Assembly (NCBI RefSeq): GCF_000764305.2
Contig: NW_025939230.1
Span: 310,001-374,000, forward strand
DNA from: Hyalella azteca
Taxonomy: Eukaryota > Arthropoda > Malacostraca > Amphipoda > Hyalellidae
DNA length: 64,000 nt
Direction of reading: 5' to 3'
Shown here piece by piece: positions 1 to 11,600 of the stretch. A program made the position numbers and the translations under genes. Below the pieces are notes generated by a model. That model saw only the letters and a program-made list of their open reading frames with translations, was not told the origin of the DNA and did no database searches. Positions within the stretch are counted from its first letter, which is position 1; every line of letters begins with the position of its first letter.

Positions 1-1660
1 AACCCATTAAGTATAAGTTTCTTAACGTTCATAACATTCCGTGTCTGAAGCTTTCGGTTCTGGCTTATAAAATCGAGAGGGTTTTCATAGAAAATAAATT
101 CTATGAAATTTCTTATGAAAGATCGCGTGATTTTGCTGTTATTGAGCGAAATTATTCCCCTCGTTGATTTAATTTCAAGCTTTTCTACGATTGTTAAATA
201 ATTAACTTTCATAATACTGACTTGGTTTTTCGGTGTTTTAGTTAATAGTATAAATTTGTCCATAGTTAGTACGACCATTCTTATCCATGGAATGGAATCG
301 TGCCCAAGTGTTTGCGCGCGAGAGTATAGCTAGAAATAGAAGATAAATGTCGTTTGTTTTTGAGTATTTTCCATCTTCATATTCTTTGAAATTAGATTTT
401 TTTTTTGAAATTTTAATCTAAATTTTTAACTCTGGCCGATTTGATTGATAAATAATTGAATTTCTTCGCTTCTGCGATGAATCGATCGCCCGTATGATCA
501 ATAAATAAATGATAAATTTCCCTTTTGAATTGTAACCACTTTACCATATGGGCGTGAATTCTAATTTTGTATCACATATTGTTTGCATGTAATATTGCAC
601 ATTAATTTTACGGTCTTGTGTAGTTAAGTTCAGGCGCCATTGTGGCGAGATCTTCATTAGGTCAGCGTCACGGCAGCTAGAAAAAAAATCTTGCATATTT
701 ACCTTCCTGTTTTGCTGAATTTTTATTATACTATCTGTCTCGCTTCTACTTGGTGTGTATAGCGATCTTTATATATCGGAATTATGATAATTTCCCAGTA
801 GCTGTATTGTTTTGGCATTTAGTCTTCATTAAATTCGTTTTATGAAGTCACATTTCATGTCCTTTTTCAGTGTTTTTATACCGGATCATAGAAAAGTACG
901 AAGAAAAATATTTGCTTGATTTGTGAGGAATTAAAGTTAATGTACACGTACACTTCATTTCCTCATCCGTTTACAATATCATGTCAATGGCAGCATTCCA
1001 TCCACGGACGCACTGTGCATGGAAAAAATGTAATCCTGACTAATTTGTTTCTCTTACACAAGACGCCAAATGCGATAGTAGAGGCTGAATTAAATGCTCG
1101 GCAATTGCCTGGTCTAAACATTATTTTAAAAATATATCATTAGATACAGCAGCCATGCTCGCTTCTTTCCTCTGAAAGGTGAAACGACAAGGAATTTGAC
1201 CGCAATTTCTTGCCCAGTCGACTTTTCTTATCTAATCGCAATATCCTTAGCTTGGCCTTTTATCTATGAAGAATAAGTTCACTGCTGTCAATGTTATTTC
1301 GTGCCCGTGCTGTGAAATTTTTTTCTGAAAACGAAAATTTTTAAATATTCGTATATCGTATCGTACCGTTAAACGAAAATCATGTAAGAATTAATTGCAT
1401 ACCTATATGTTTATGTTATTTCTATACAGCGGAGCATGAATTTTTAGGTTATTTAGACTTTTAACATTCACAAGGATAGATAACCAAGGATGGACAAACT
1501 CTAGCATTTTCTACGGTTTTATTTTCAGAATTGTCATATCGATTCGTCAATAACATAATTATTCCCACATAGATAGGCATATGAACTACTCATAAACGCA
1601 CGTTAACGGCCCACATAACTCAAATCTAGTCACACTACAATAATAATATAAAGATGATGT
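1..1660. other. Gene-free 3' flank of the prolidase gene
   Basis: AT-rich sequence with no open frame I can assign to a protein family. A 75-codon frame at 916-1143 has no recognisable motif and no splice context. On the minus strand an AATAAA hexamer (positions 1523-1518) lies about 145 bases past the prolidase stop codon and is a plausible polyadenylation signal for that gene. Confidence 0.5.
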
Positions 1661-1668
1661 TTTTTTAA

Positions 1669-3231
1669 TCAACGTTGGCTGCTGTGCTTTCCTTCTGCAT
1701 GCGGGAACGACACGATTTCTTGACGACCTTCGGCCATGAGCGTTTCGATTTCTTCGACTGTCCTTGGAACTTTGTTCAAGAGATCGTTGCCTTCTTCACG
1801 GATAACAACATCGTCTTCAATGCGTACACCGCCGAATCCTCTGAACCGCTCCAGCTCTTCTTTTACGATGAATTTACTCTTCTTCGGGTCAGCCAATGCT
1901 CGGTCCAAGAGGACGTCGATGAAATAACATCCAGGTTCGATGGTCAATACCATGTTATGCTTTAGCACTCTCGCCATACGAAGTTTATTGAAGCCATCTT
2001 TGGTGGGTCGAGGAGGACATGAAGGTAGGTAACCACCAGGATCATGAGCGTCCATACCAATCAGATGACCAAGTCCATGAGGTTGAAACACTCCTCCTAT
2101 ATCCGCTTTGATCATTTCCTCCACATCTCCAGTTAACAAACCTCCTTCCTTAAGCTTTTTGAGCATGACCCTGTAACTGAGCTCATGCATATCATCCCAT
2201 TTCACTCCTGGTTTTGCAGAATCGAAAACTGCTCGGTTGGCGGCCAGTACGGCGTTGTATATCATTTTCTGGTCTGCCGAAAATTTTCCGTTCGCTGGGA
2301 ACGAGCAGGTTACGTCACTGGCGTAACAGTAGTACTCTGCACCCATGTCGAAGAGACACATGTCTCCGTCTCGGATGATGCAGTCATTGGGAGCCCCAGC
2401 ATGCCCATAGTGAAGCACAGCTCCACTAACACCTCCACCGCATATGTTGGTGTAAGCTTGGTGTCGACATCCTCCTTGGTAGTACGAGTGATGCTGGAAC
2501 ACAGATTCAAGTTGGTACTCGTACATTCCTGGGCGGATGTGCTTCATCACAGCGCAGTGCGCTTCGGAAGACACCATTGCCGCGTACCGCATCACTTCGA
2601 TTTCCGCTGCTGACTTCGTAACTCTGAGTTCCGACATTTCCGTGTGTAGGATGGAATTGTTGACTGAAAATTTATCGATGCCATCAAAATGTGCTTCGCG
2701 AGTCGTGAGACCGCTGTCGCTGTTTACTCCCTTCAGTGTCAATAGTGTTGTAGGTTTCATTTTGCCCAGTACTTCCGGCATATCGTCGACATAACAGACA
2801 CTTTCGACTTGGTACCTCGTTTTGAAATCCTCGGGAGGAATGATTCTTCCCATCACAACTGCAAAATCTTGAGGCAGTTTAGGGCAAAACAGCGTAGTCT
2901 TCCCAGAATCGACTTTTATCACCCCAAACCAATCAGGTTCTAGTACGCCGAAGACCCAGTGGAAGAAAGATTCTTGCCTGAAAACCCAAGTGCAATCAGT
3001 GGCATCTCGCTGGACGTCGCTTCCTCCCTGGAGTAGAACTGCACTTCCTGCGTTCAGCTTCCCTTCACCGATCATTTCTTTCAGGCGCGCCACGAGTCTT
3101 GCTCGATTTTCAGCATGAAGGCTCATGGGCACACGCAGAGTATGTTCGCCCATGTCGAAGTAAGTTGCACCATCGCTGTATCTGGGCGCCGATACCACTC
3201 TTTTACTGGGAGCAGCCATTGCGTGTGCCAT
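1669..3231 (-). CDS. PEPD: Xaa-Pro dipeptidase (prolidase), single coding exon
   Basis: Cytosolic metallopeptidase of family M24 that cleaves dipeptides with C-terminal proline or hydroxyproline, the last step of collagen and dietary proline-peptide breakdown. The 520-residue product is collinear with animal prolidases (human 493 aa) and adds about 20 residues at the N terminus. All five metal ligands of the pita-bread fold are present: Asp295 (CLFDMG), Asp306 (YASDVTCSF), His389 (GLGHLIG), Glu432 (LTIEPG) and Glu472 (RIEDD). The substrate-site His396 (MDAHDPGG) is also kept. The ATG at 3231 is the first after an in-frame TAG at 3249-3247; a second ATG four codons on is an alternative. No signal peptide is visible, which fits a cytosolic enzyme. 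The whole coding region is one exon, although vertebrate PEPD has many, so this may be an intron-poor lineage or a functional retrocopy. No disabling mutation is seen. Confidence 0.95.
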   Translation of the reverse strand: MAHAMAAPSKRVVSAPRYSDGATYFDMGEHTLRVPMSLHAENRARLVARLKEMIGEGKLNAGSAVLLQGGSDVQRDATDCTWVFRQESFFHWVFGVLEPDWFGVIKVDSGKTTLFCPKLPQDFAVVMGRIIPPEDFKTRYQVESVCYVDDMPEVLGKMKPTTLLTLKGVNSDSGLTTREAHFDGIDKFSVNNSILHTEMSELRVTKSAAEIEVMRYAAMVSSEAHCAVMKHIRPGMYEYQLESVFQHHSYYQGGCRHQAYTNICGGGVSGAVLHYGHAGAPNDCIIRDGDMCLFDMGAEYYCYASDVTCSFPANGKFSADQKMIYNAVLAANRAVFDSAKPGVKWDDMHELSYRVMLKKLKEGGLLTGDVEEMIKADIGGVFQPHGLGHLIGMDAHDPGGYLPSCPPRPTKDGFNKLRMARVLKHNMVLTIEPGCYFIDVLLDRALADPKKSKFIVKEELERFRGFGGVRIEDDVVIREEGNDLLNKVPRTVEEIETLMAEGRQEIVSFPHAEGKHSSQR

Positions 3232-3249
3232 TTGCACCACCGCTCGCTA

Positions 3250-6200
3250 GTCACTGACTTGTTGACTCATACTATTTGTCGTGTTGGGTGTTTGCCTTGA
3301 ACCCGAGTTTCGCTTATCATTTCGCTGTTGTTGAGGACATCATTTTTATCTGCTTGTTTTTGACTTTGACTGTCAGCTTACTCGATAATTTGATGAGTCA
3401 GAAGTGGTATCTTGTTTGGCCATTGAGTTTTCATAAGTAATTGTTATTTCTTGATGCGGGAAGACGTACTCGTTCTTCCCTCTTACCGTAAATGCTCTAC
3501 TAAGTAAAATTGAATAACTCTTTGTGTGAAGTTGTTGATGATGTGTACTAAAGTAGATCATTTGTACAAATTACTTCATCAAGCACGTTATAAGTGAGCA
3601 GCTTGCGTCAACTTACTTGAAAACTTTGGTTTCATCACTCACGCACATCTTCATGCTCTAGTACGAATGTTAATTATCAATTTTTATGGAATAACGGCGG
3701 AAAACTTGTGTTCTTGCGCACAAGCCAAATAATACTCATATATCTAATTGAGCTTAACATGATCAAATGCACGTAAATGATTATCATGTTATCATTCCTC
3801 GGCATTTCCACTTCGAGTGATGCCTCAAGCACTTGCTAATTATATATAGGTTGATATAGTAACTTTCAGGTTTAAGATGATATCAAAAATTTACACATAT
3901 GCAATGGTCATTGATGTTATTACTCCTTCAGTTGTAATCTTCAGTTTTGTGCGAGGTATTTACAGAATATTGGATAATTTCTTATACTCACTGACCAGTT
4001 AGGACCATGGTTGAATTATGTATTAATTCAACCATGAGTTAGGACAGAGTATCACTAATAATATTTTTCACAGAAAAAACATTTGATTGTAATAGCTGTT
4101 TAAATTAATTGGAAAATTGATCGCCATTTTATTGTAAGTTGCGATAGTGACAAGATCACGTCATCTTATCACTTATGCAATAAACATTCAAACTGCTCCT
4201 ACGGTTGGATCCATCGTTTTCTTTATTTTTTTTTTTAAGCTGCAGAATGTAGACGATTGGATTTCATCCTCCATGTTTATATTAGAAATTTTTCAGTTCG
4301 TCTATTTCCTCGTTTATTTCGTTGGTATTGTCTAGATATTGCGGTAATATTGTAAGTAATCACTAGCTAAAGCTTGCTCCAATTTTGTATCAGCAAATCA
4401 CTGCCCCAATCTTGGTACTCTGCTGGACTGTAGCCACTAGGCCCACTCTACCTCCATTAAATATATCGTGAATACATTTATTGCACGAGGCAATACGGCC
4501 TAAAATACCCAGTAATTGCAAAAGCTCAACAAATTATGGCGCCGAAAGTAGAAATTTTAAATGTTCACAGGAAGTTTTCCAGTTTTCTGTTATGGAAATG
4601 AAAAATATTCATTGTCTTTATTAGATTCTCTTTCAATAAATTATTAGTTTAATTGAAGATGTAATAACTTGGTCATTTCCTTTGCAATCGATGTTTTTGG
4701 GGTCAAGACAATAAGTTATTTGATATTATTACGAAAATTATGTACGATTTTAGTGACGAAAATGACTCGAGAGAACTAATACTGAACTCACTTTAAAAGG
4801 CGTTGGAATAAGACGCAGTGAAAATTTGAACATATTTATTCGAGTTAATTACGATCTCATAAATCTAGCGACACGATACAAACGCTGCTACGCCTCGGGC
4901 ACTGAAGGGCAAGAATTAAAACAATTAGCAAGCAAGCAGCTCGCTGAGCACAGCGTCTGGTTGATCATGAAAATGAGAAAAAAAGGTCGACAAAGCAGCT
5001 TTGTCGCAGGCAGAAACCTTAAAAAACTAGGAAAATATTGTTTGTATCTACCGCAAGTCTTCAATAATCATTTATCATGAATATAGTTTAGATATTGCAA
5101 CAGATAATTCATTACCTCTTCAAACGGTTAACGAAAAAATACAACTTTGAATGTCCGCGCCAAACTTTGCACTTGAAGGCTAATTTTCCTAGATACTGTT
5201 GAGGAAATACACTTCGAGTTCATACGTAATCGGAATAAAATGTAATTTATTATAATGAAAAATGAACATATATTTGGAGTTAACAGAAGAATGAGGAGTA
5301 GGGTGAAGACTTAAATTACTCGCTATTAACAAATTCTAGTGTTCGTATGATTATGCCAGGTTAAGTAGGAACTAATTAAGCTCTAAGATAACCCAAAAAA
5401 TTGATAAACTTCTATCCTTGTCGTTCTGTTGCACAAAAACATACTCAAAAGATCGGCAAAAAAATGAACCAACCTCGACATGTCAAAAAAGTTAAAACCT
5501 TAAATAAATTCTAAAACGATGAAAATTAATGACACTGAAACTGCTCCACAATTGTATGAAATAAACCATTTCAGTCTAATTAGGTTGAAACAAATTAAAA
5601 TAAATATAAAAAGCTAAAGAAATAAATAAGTAAAAGGGTAATAAGCATGATCTGGGCATTCAAGCTTACTAAATTTCACCTTACTACGTATCACTCAAAG
5701 CAGTGTACTTAACCGATTGCTACGTACAAAATACTTATTTAAATGAGACTAGCAGGGAAAACAGCAAGCAATACATCAAAAGAAGCGTAAATTAGGATTG
5801 AATCAAATCAATAAAGCTTAAATTCAATATTAAGGAAGGTCATTCAGGTAAAAGGACTCGCCAAAAGTTCAGATTATTTAAAAAAAGTTAATTGATTGGG
5901 GAAAAGACTTCACCATCAATGTCAGCCACCACACCGCGTCTCACTAGACAACCTAAGACAAACCAAGAGACAGAATAAGAATATCTATTAGAGGCAGGGT
6001 ATATTCACACAAAACTGTTGAATAGCTCGCTTGTCAAAGCAGACTATACCGATCACCATTCAGTCTCAATAAGCGTTGTCTTTTCAATATACTGTGTATT
6101 ATGAAGAAATTCCAACAACATCATCTTTGACAATGTCTGTCACATTAATTTCACCATGAAAATAATTTTCTAATAAAGAGACTTTTTGAAAATGTTCTCA

Positions 6201-8640
6201 CAGTGAAAATTACATCACACTAATTACTATAATATGTTGACGCGGTTGGCAAAGAAATGACTCCGATTTAGAATGCATTGAAAGTGGGAGAATATTTCGA
6301 TATTTGTAGATTTGAATTAATCATTCCTCTTAATCTTGTACAGCAACACGCGCTTAATTTCAACAAAGACGTCCACGATCAGGGATACCAACGATACCCA
6401 AGAAAAAAAAATAACGATCGATACCCAATAAAAAAAACACTATCGAGGTGTGCCCATCAGAAAACTTAAATTTTTAATTGTTTCAAGCCTTTGTTCAGTG
6501 ACAATTATATTTTGTCCCGCGAGAAGCCTCGTTTAAGCGTAATTTAGGTTTACACGGAAAAGAGAACAGCATTACATGTAGAATATAAAGCATTAAAAGA
6601 ATCAATACCGTGAGCGAGTGGTAAAGAACTGATCGATCTATTTCGTGATGAACTGAAGGCTAACCGCCAAAAACAATGGTGAAATTTGTATCATAAATAG
6701 TCTTCAAAAAATAAACGGCTCGTCTTTTTAAATTAAAAACACGAATCTATTGTAATCTGAATCGGGCATCATAGAGCCTATGGAGTTAAAATCATTGAAC
6801 CATATTCAAGCACTTAACATGAACTGACAAAAAAAATCTAAGCAATTCTACAAAAAATGTGTTGCGCCAAGCAGCAATAAGTGTACGTAATAAATCGATC
6901 ATTAATATAATCAGTAAATGAGCAACTTAATACAAGCACATGTCAACACGATGAATTGTACCTAGCGCACACAAACGCCTCACCAACAACACAAATGTGT
7001 TCCTAACATCAGTGAGAATACCACTGCACGAATACTGTTGAAATTTAAGGTGTATTTATTTACTGACAAAATCTGACGTCTCCTTCACTTAGGACAACTA
7101 GAAAAGCTAGTCCGGACAACGGGAAGACGATTAACCACTGAATACACTATAACAATTTTTGGTCAATTTTAGCCCTACAAATGCCAAGGAAGTATTTCTT
7201 TAAATGAAATGTATTCATCATTACCAAATCAAATGCATTCAGGTAAATTTTTACCTGAGAGTTTCCTATGCAGATAAACTGTGAAACTCTACAATGAATT
7301 TAGTTTAATAAAATAGCTTGGTACTAAGATATACAAATGAAAGGTTATTCTGAAGAAGCGTAGAATCTCAGCTTCAAATATTTTGCCGAAAATTGTTTGA
7401 AAATCAGACAAGAGTTGCCATTAGACAAGGCAAATCTTGGAACAAATTGGCACATAGACTCGTAAGTCCTAAACATGGCTAGCAGCAGACATTGTTATTA
7501 ACCTTTACGAAGGTAATGGGTGAACCCTGTTAACTATATGTTTATCGGACCGTAGCCAAACTACGGTTAGATACCTATAATCTATATATTTATCTGACCA
7601 TAGCCAAATCCACAAGCTTCTGGCAGCTCAGGGACGATTTTAGATTTTTAAATGACTTGAAACATCGGAGTGGTCATTATAACAATGTTTCGAGATTCAA
7701 AAACTTTCTACAGACAAATTACTTTAAGCCGCAATATATTGGTATTAGATGGCAGAATTTGCTTTTTTATAAACGTGCGATAATTGACCAGAGAATTCGT
7801 CTATTTAAATTATCAGAGAGTGGACCAATTCCTCTAATGACATTGGTAGATTAAAAGGCTTATTTCAGGAAGTAGTTTATCACGCTTCGAATGCAACATG
7901 AAATTTAAGGTGTATTTATTTACTGACCGACAAAATCTGATGAGACAATCCAACGCAACAGCGGCTCGGTATCCTGGTTGTTAGTCTACTTTGTCGATAT
8001 AGTCCAAATGATGAAGAAGTCTACAGCCTTCTTTGAAGGAACATTTATAGACTACATCGGCCTCTCGGAAAAGTGGGCCCCGACTCCAGCAATCTGGCCA
8101 CACTCGTCATCAAGCAGTGGCCCGCCTCCAGCTATCCATCTACTGACTACCGGATTTGTCTGAACTTTGAAAGAGTTTTCAGAGTGATTTTTTGGTTAAA
8201 AATGTTACTGTTGTATTCTATTTCAGTATATTATGCACTTATTTCCAGTAAAATTTCAATATTAAATGCTTCTTGTAACTTGAAAATGAAGGTTTGTTGC
8301 ATTCGAAACGTCGGTATTGAACTAAAACTACTTCCCGAAATAAGCCTTTTGATCAACCAACGTCATCTGAAGAATTGTCCGACTCTCTGATAATTTAAAT
8401 CAACGAATTCTCTGGTCATTAATCGCCTTAATATATGTACATACATTCAACAAAAAATTATTTTTTCTATAACCAACGAGATTAGTCCAAACAACTACTG
8501 CTACCATTGTTTGAATTTTTCATATTTAGAACTGCAGGACTGTGACAAAACTTAAGAGTAATTAGTAAAATTCAAGATTTAAATACGAGACGCTGTCCAT
8601 TCTCGGTTGACATTTTCAGCCCTGGCAGCAGTCGGTGGCA
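3250..8640. other. Gene-free intergenic stretch between PEPD and NCLN
   Basis: AT-rich DNA with only short unassigned frames. The longest, at 4826-5080 (84 codons), starts at a non-ATG codon and resembles nothing I know. Near the right end are an inverted-repeat element (7785-8425, listed separately) and a direct repeat of about 42 bases (7037-7078 and 7901-7944, both containing AAGGTGTATTTATTTACTGAC). No RNA gene or conserved exon was recognised. Confidence 0.45.
7785..8425. repeat. Inverted repeat pair flanking a GC-richer core
   Basis: A block at 7785-7893 (starting GACCAGAGAATTCG) reappears as its reverse complement at about 8299-8425, at roughly 85% identity by eye. The approximately 400-base core holds an unusually GC-rich patch (8040-8165) that is open in more than one frame but matches no family I recognise. 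The structure suggests a small transposable element, but I could not define terminal repeats or a target duplication. Confidence 0.5.
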
Positions 8641-8649
8641 CTGGTAGAC

Positions 8650-11600
8650 TTAATGGTACTTGCTCTTCACTTTGCCATTGGAAACGCGGATGGAACTTGA
8701 CTGGATGACAAGGTTCTGGATCAATGGCATTTGCTGCGAAAAAAGGTACCTATCGTAAATAAACTGTTTTCAAAAACCGACACGTTCACAATTCTGTATG
8801 AATTGGATTCTGAATTTCATAACTGGCTATTTTTCTCAATAGAGATCGTTAGCAGTCATCCAGCTGAGAGAACATGGCGAATGACATCTAAATTTCTACT
8901 CAACGAGAAATTAATGCTAAACTGTTACCGTAAAATGGGGTAACTTAGACCACTTTTTTTCTTATCAATGATGCCATTTTTTTACTAGCTAAATTAAACT
9001 TAAATTGAAACATGCAAAATACAGGTCTATACTCTAGCTTCACTCACCATAAATTGCTGGCTCCTGCCTCTCATAGTCTTTATGTAATTTCAAAAAAAGT
9101 GATGGTCTTTGTTACAATAGTGTTTGAGTTGTGGGGGTTTTCGTTAAAAAAACAAAAAGTGGTCTAAGTTACCCCGCCGGTCTAAGTTACCCCATTTTAC
9201 GGTATGTCTGTGAAAGCTTCTCGATTCATGTAAAATTAATCAAGAGTGAATTTTCGGTATAACGCTTCATATAGGATTTCATCATTATCAATAGCAGTGA
9301 AAATTTCACATTCTTTATTATATGTAAAGATCCTGCATGCTGCAATGGCAGTTGATATTTAGTTACTGTAAATCAATAGGGTAGCAGCATTCAGCAATGA
9401 CAGATAATGCGATTAACGCACCAATAGGAGAGATATCAACTTGAGTAAGTAGGTGCAAGAGTTGAATAAGCTCCTGATAATCAACAATGGAGGATTACTA
9501 ATCAAGAAATATATCCATACGAGATGAAACAATGAGTAAGCTGCATCAGCAAATAAATACTGAAACATCAACTAGTGATTGTTATTACCGTATAGCTTCT
9601 CTATGTCGGGCATCTGGATTGTGTCATTTGTATTTTCCTGAATTTTTATTAGTTTGCCATTCAGATTTCGTTTTTAGCTTCTATAGCTTTCATTGGTTTT
9701 ATAGCAAATATGCAAAAACGGACCCTCTGTGAAAAACTTTGTTTAGTAGTAAGATGAGCCAAGAAGACAGAATTTCGACGGCATGTGGAGAATCTGACAC
9801 ATATAGCACAGAAATTGTGCATATTAAAATAAGATGAATGAGAGTTACCTGGAGCAGAAGATAAACCACACCGAGATAGCCGGCAATGATGAGTGACAGG
9901 AGCAAGTCAAAAGAGGCAGGCTTGATGGAGTACGCAACCATGACGCCGCCGGTGTTATCGTGGAACCCAAAGTCTGGGTCACGCTTGTCAGGCTTGAACA
10001 CGGACAGCTTCACGTCCACTGTGAACCTGCGCCGTAGAAATGTATTATGAGAGGAATGCCATGTACTTGACAATGTTTATTCAAAACATTATCAAAAAAT
10101 ACATTGCAGATGTATTTTTGTTCCATTCAAAAATATTATCATCTTAAAAAGTTATAAATTTTTATGTGTTAGTTGAAGAAGACGAACTGACCTGAGCAAA
10201 GCTTCATGCAGAGCTCGCACAAGAGGATGAGACTTCGCCGGCTGCAGCAGTTGTGTGGAGCGCGCCTGAGACGTCAGCAACGACAGCCAATACGACAGGC
10301 TGTTGCTGTTTACGTTCTGGTGGACAAAGTTTACATTAATTAAGATGTCATTCTAATATATAGGAGTTGTTAAGGGATAATGTCGTAATTTCGGGTTAGT
10401 GTCTGCCTTTCTAAATTTTTAACCTAGTTTCCAAAAAAGCGGTAGTAGGTATATTAAAACACTTTTTTTGGGTAATTGGAAAATTTTAAAAGGAAAACAC
10501 AATAAATTATGTGAAATTTATAAAGAAAAAATGTTTGAATTAAATGGAAAATTCTAATGGAAAATGCTAAAATATAGTGAAAATTAGTTATGATTAAGAT
10601 AGAATAATTTCAGTTACTGAATGAGCGCATTTATGCCTAGACGCACGAGTGCAGGAGGCAGATCATGCAGCATGTGGTGCACAGCTCCAGCAGCACCGTT
10701 GTATATGGTGCGCAGCAAGGCAGTGTGCAGTACGCTGGTGTGCAGCACCAGACGTGTGGTGTTCAGTGCAGACAGGGTGTCCGTGATACTGCCGCGCTCA
10801 TCTCCATCCCCGCTCTGAAATATATTACGTTAATTGTGATGATGGTGAGCGAAGTGGTGGTGAGTTCTCTATATCAGCGAGTGCTAACAAACACCCTAGT
10901 GTCGAGATTCGGAACCATAATGCTTTCAAATCAATTTTGACAACTGATACTAAATATTGTTAATAAATAACATAAACTACACGGTAACATTTGCCAGCTG
11001 GACTACAGACCTGCGAGCATTGCCTCTAATATAACCTAAGCTAACTACAACCCTAACTACTATATGCATGCTGCCAGTACTGGCTTAAAGATTTTTAAAT
11101 ACATTTTTTGCAATATCCAAATCATTGTTTTGATTGAACTCAATTTAAAGAATTAGATTTGTAAATATGCTTACAAGTTGTTATTAAACACTGCTTCAAA
11201 AGCACTAAAAGTAGCATCTTTGTCCAATATCTTATCTACATCACCTCGAGATCATCACTCGCCACTACTCAAAGATAATTATTATCATTCCCAAGAATTG
11301 CACAAACTAGAACTTAGCTACCATCACAATGGCCAAATCACTGATGACTTCAAGCCAAACATAGCTTTAATTAAATTAATCTACAAGTATTGCACAAACA
11401 CGAACTTAGCTACCATCACAAGGGACAATAACTAGTGACGTCAATACAAACACAGCTTTAATAAATATACTCATTATCTTAGAAGAAATTCAACATGATC
11501 TGCTCCAACAGACAGTGAGAGCGGAGAGCGTTGCGGCAGACAGCTTCTTGATGCTGTAGAGGTGATGCTGCCACGGCTGCCTCGCATCTGCCAAGTCTAT

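Noticed and set aside
1669..3240. Upstream GTG at 3240 as the prolidase start
   Set aside because: An ATG follows three codons later in a eukaryotic gene, so the GTG start is an artefact of frame calling.
4826..5080. 84-codon basic peptide frame
   Set aside because: Begins at a non-ATG codon and has no homologue I recognise.
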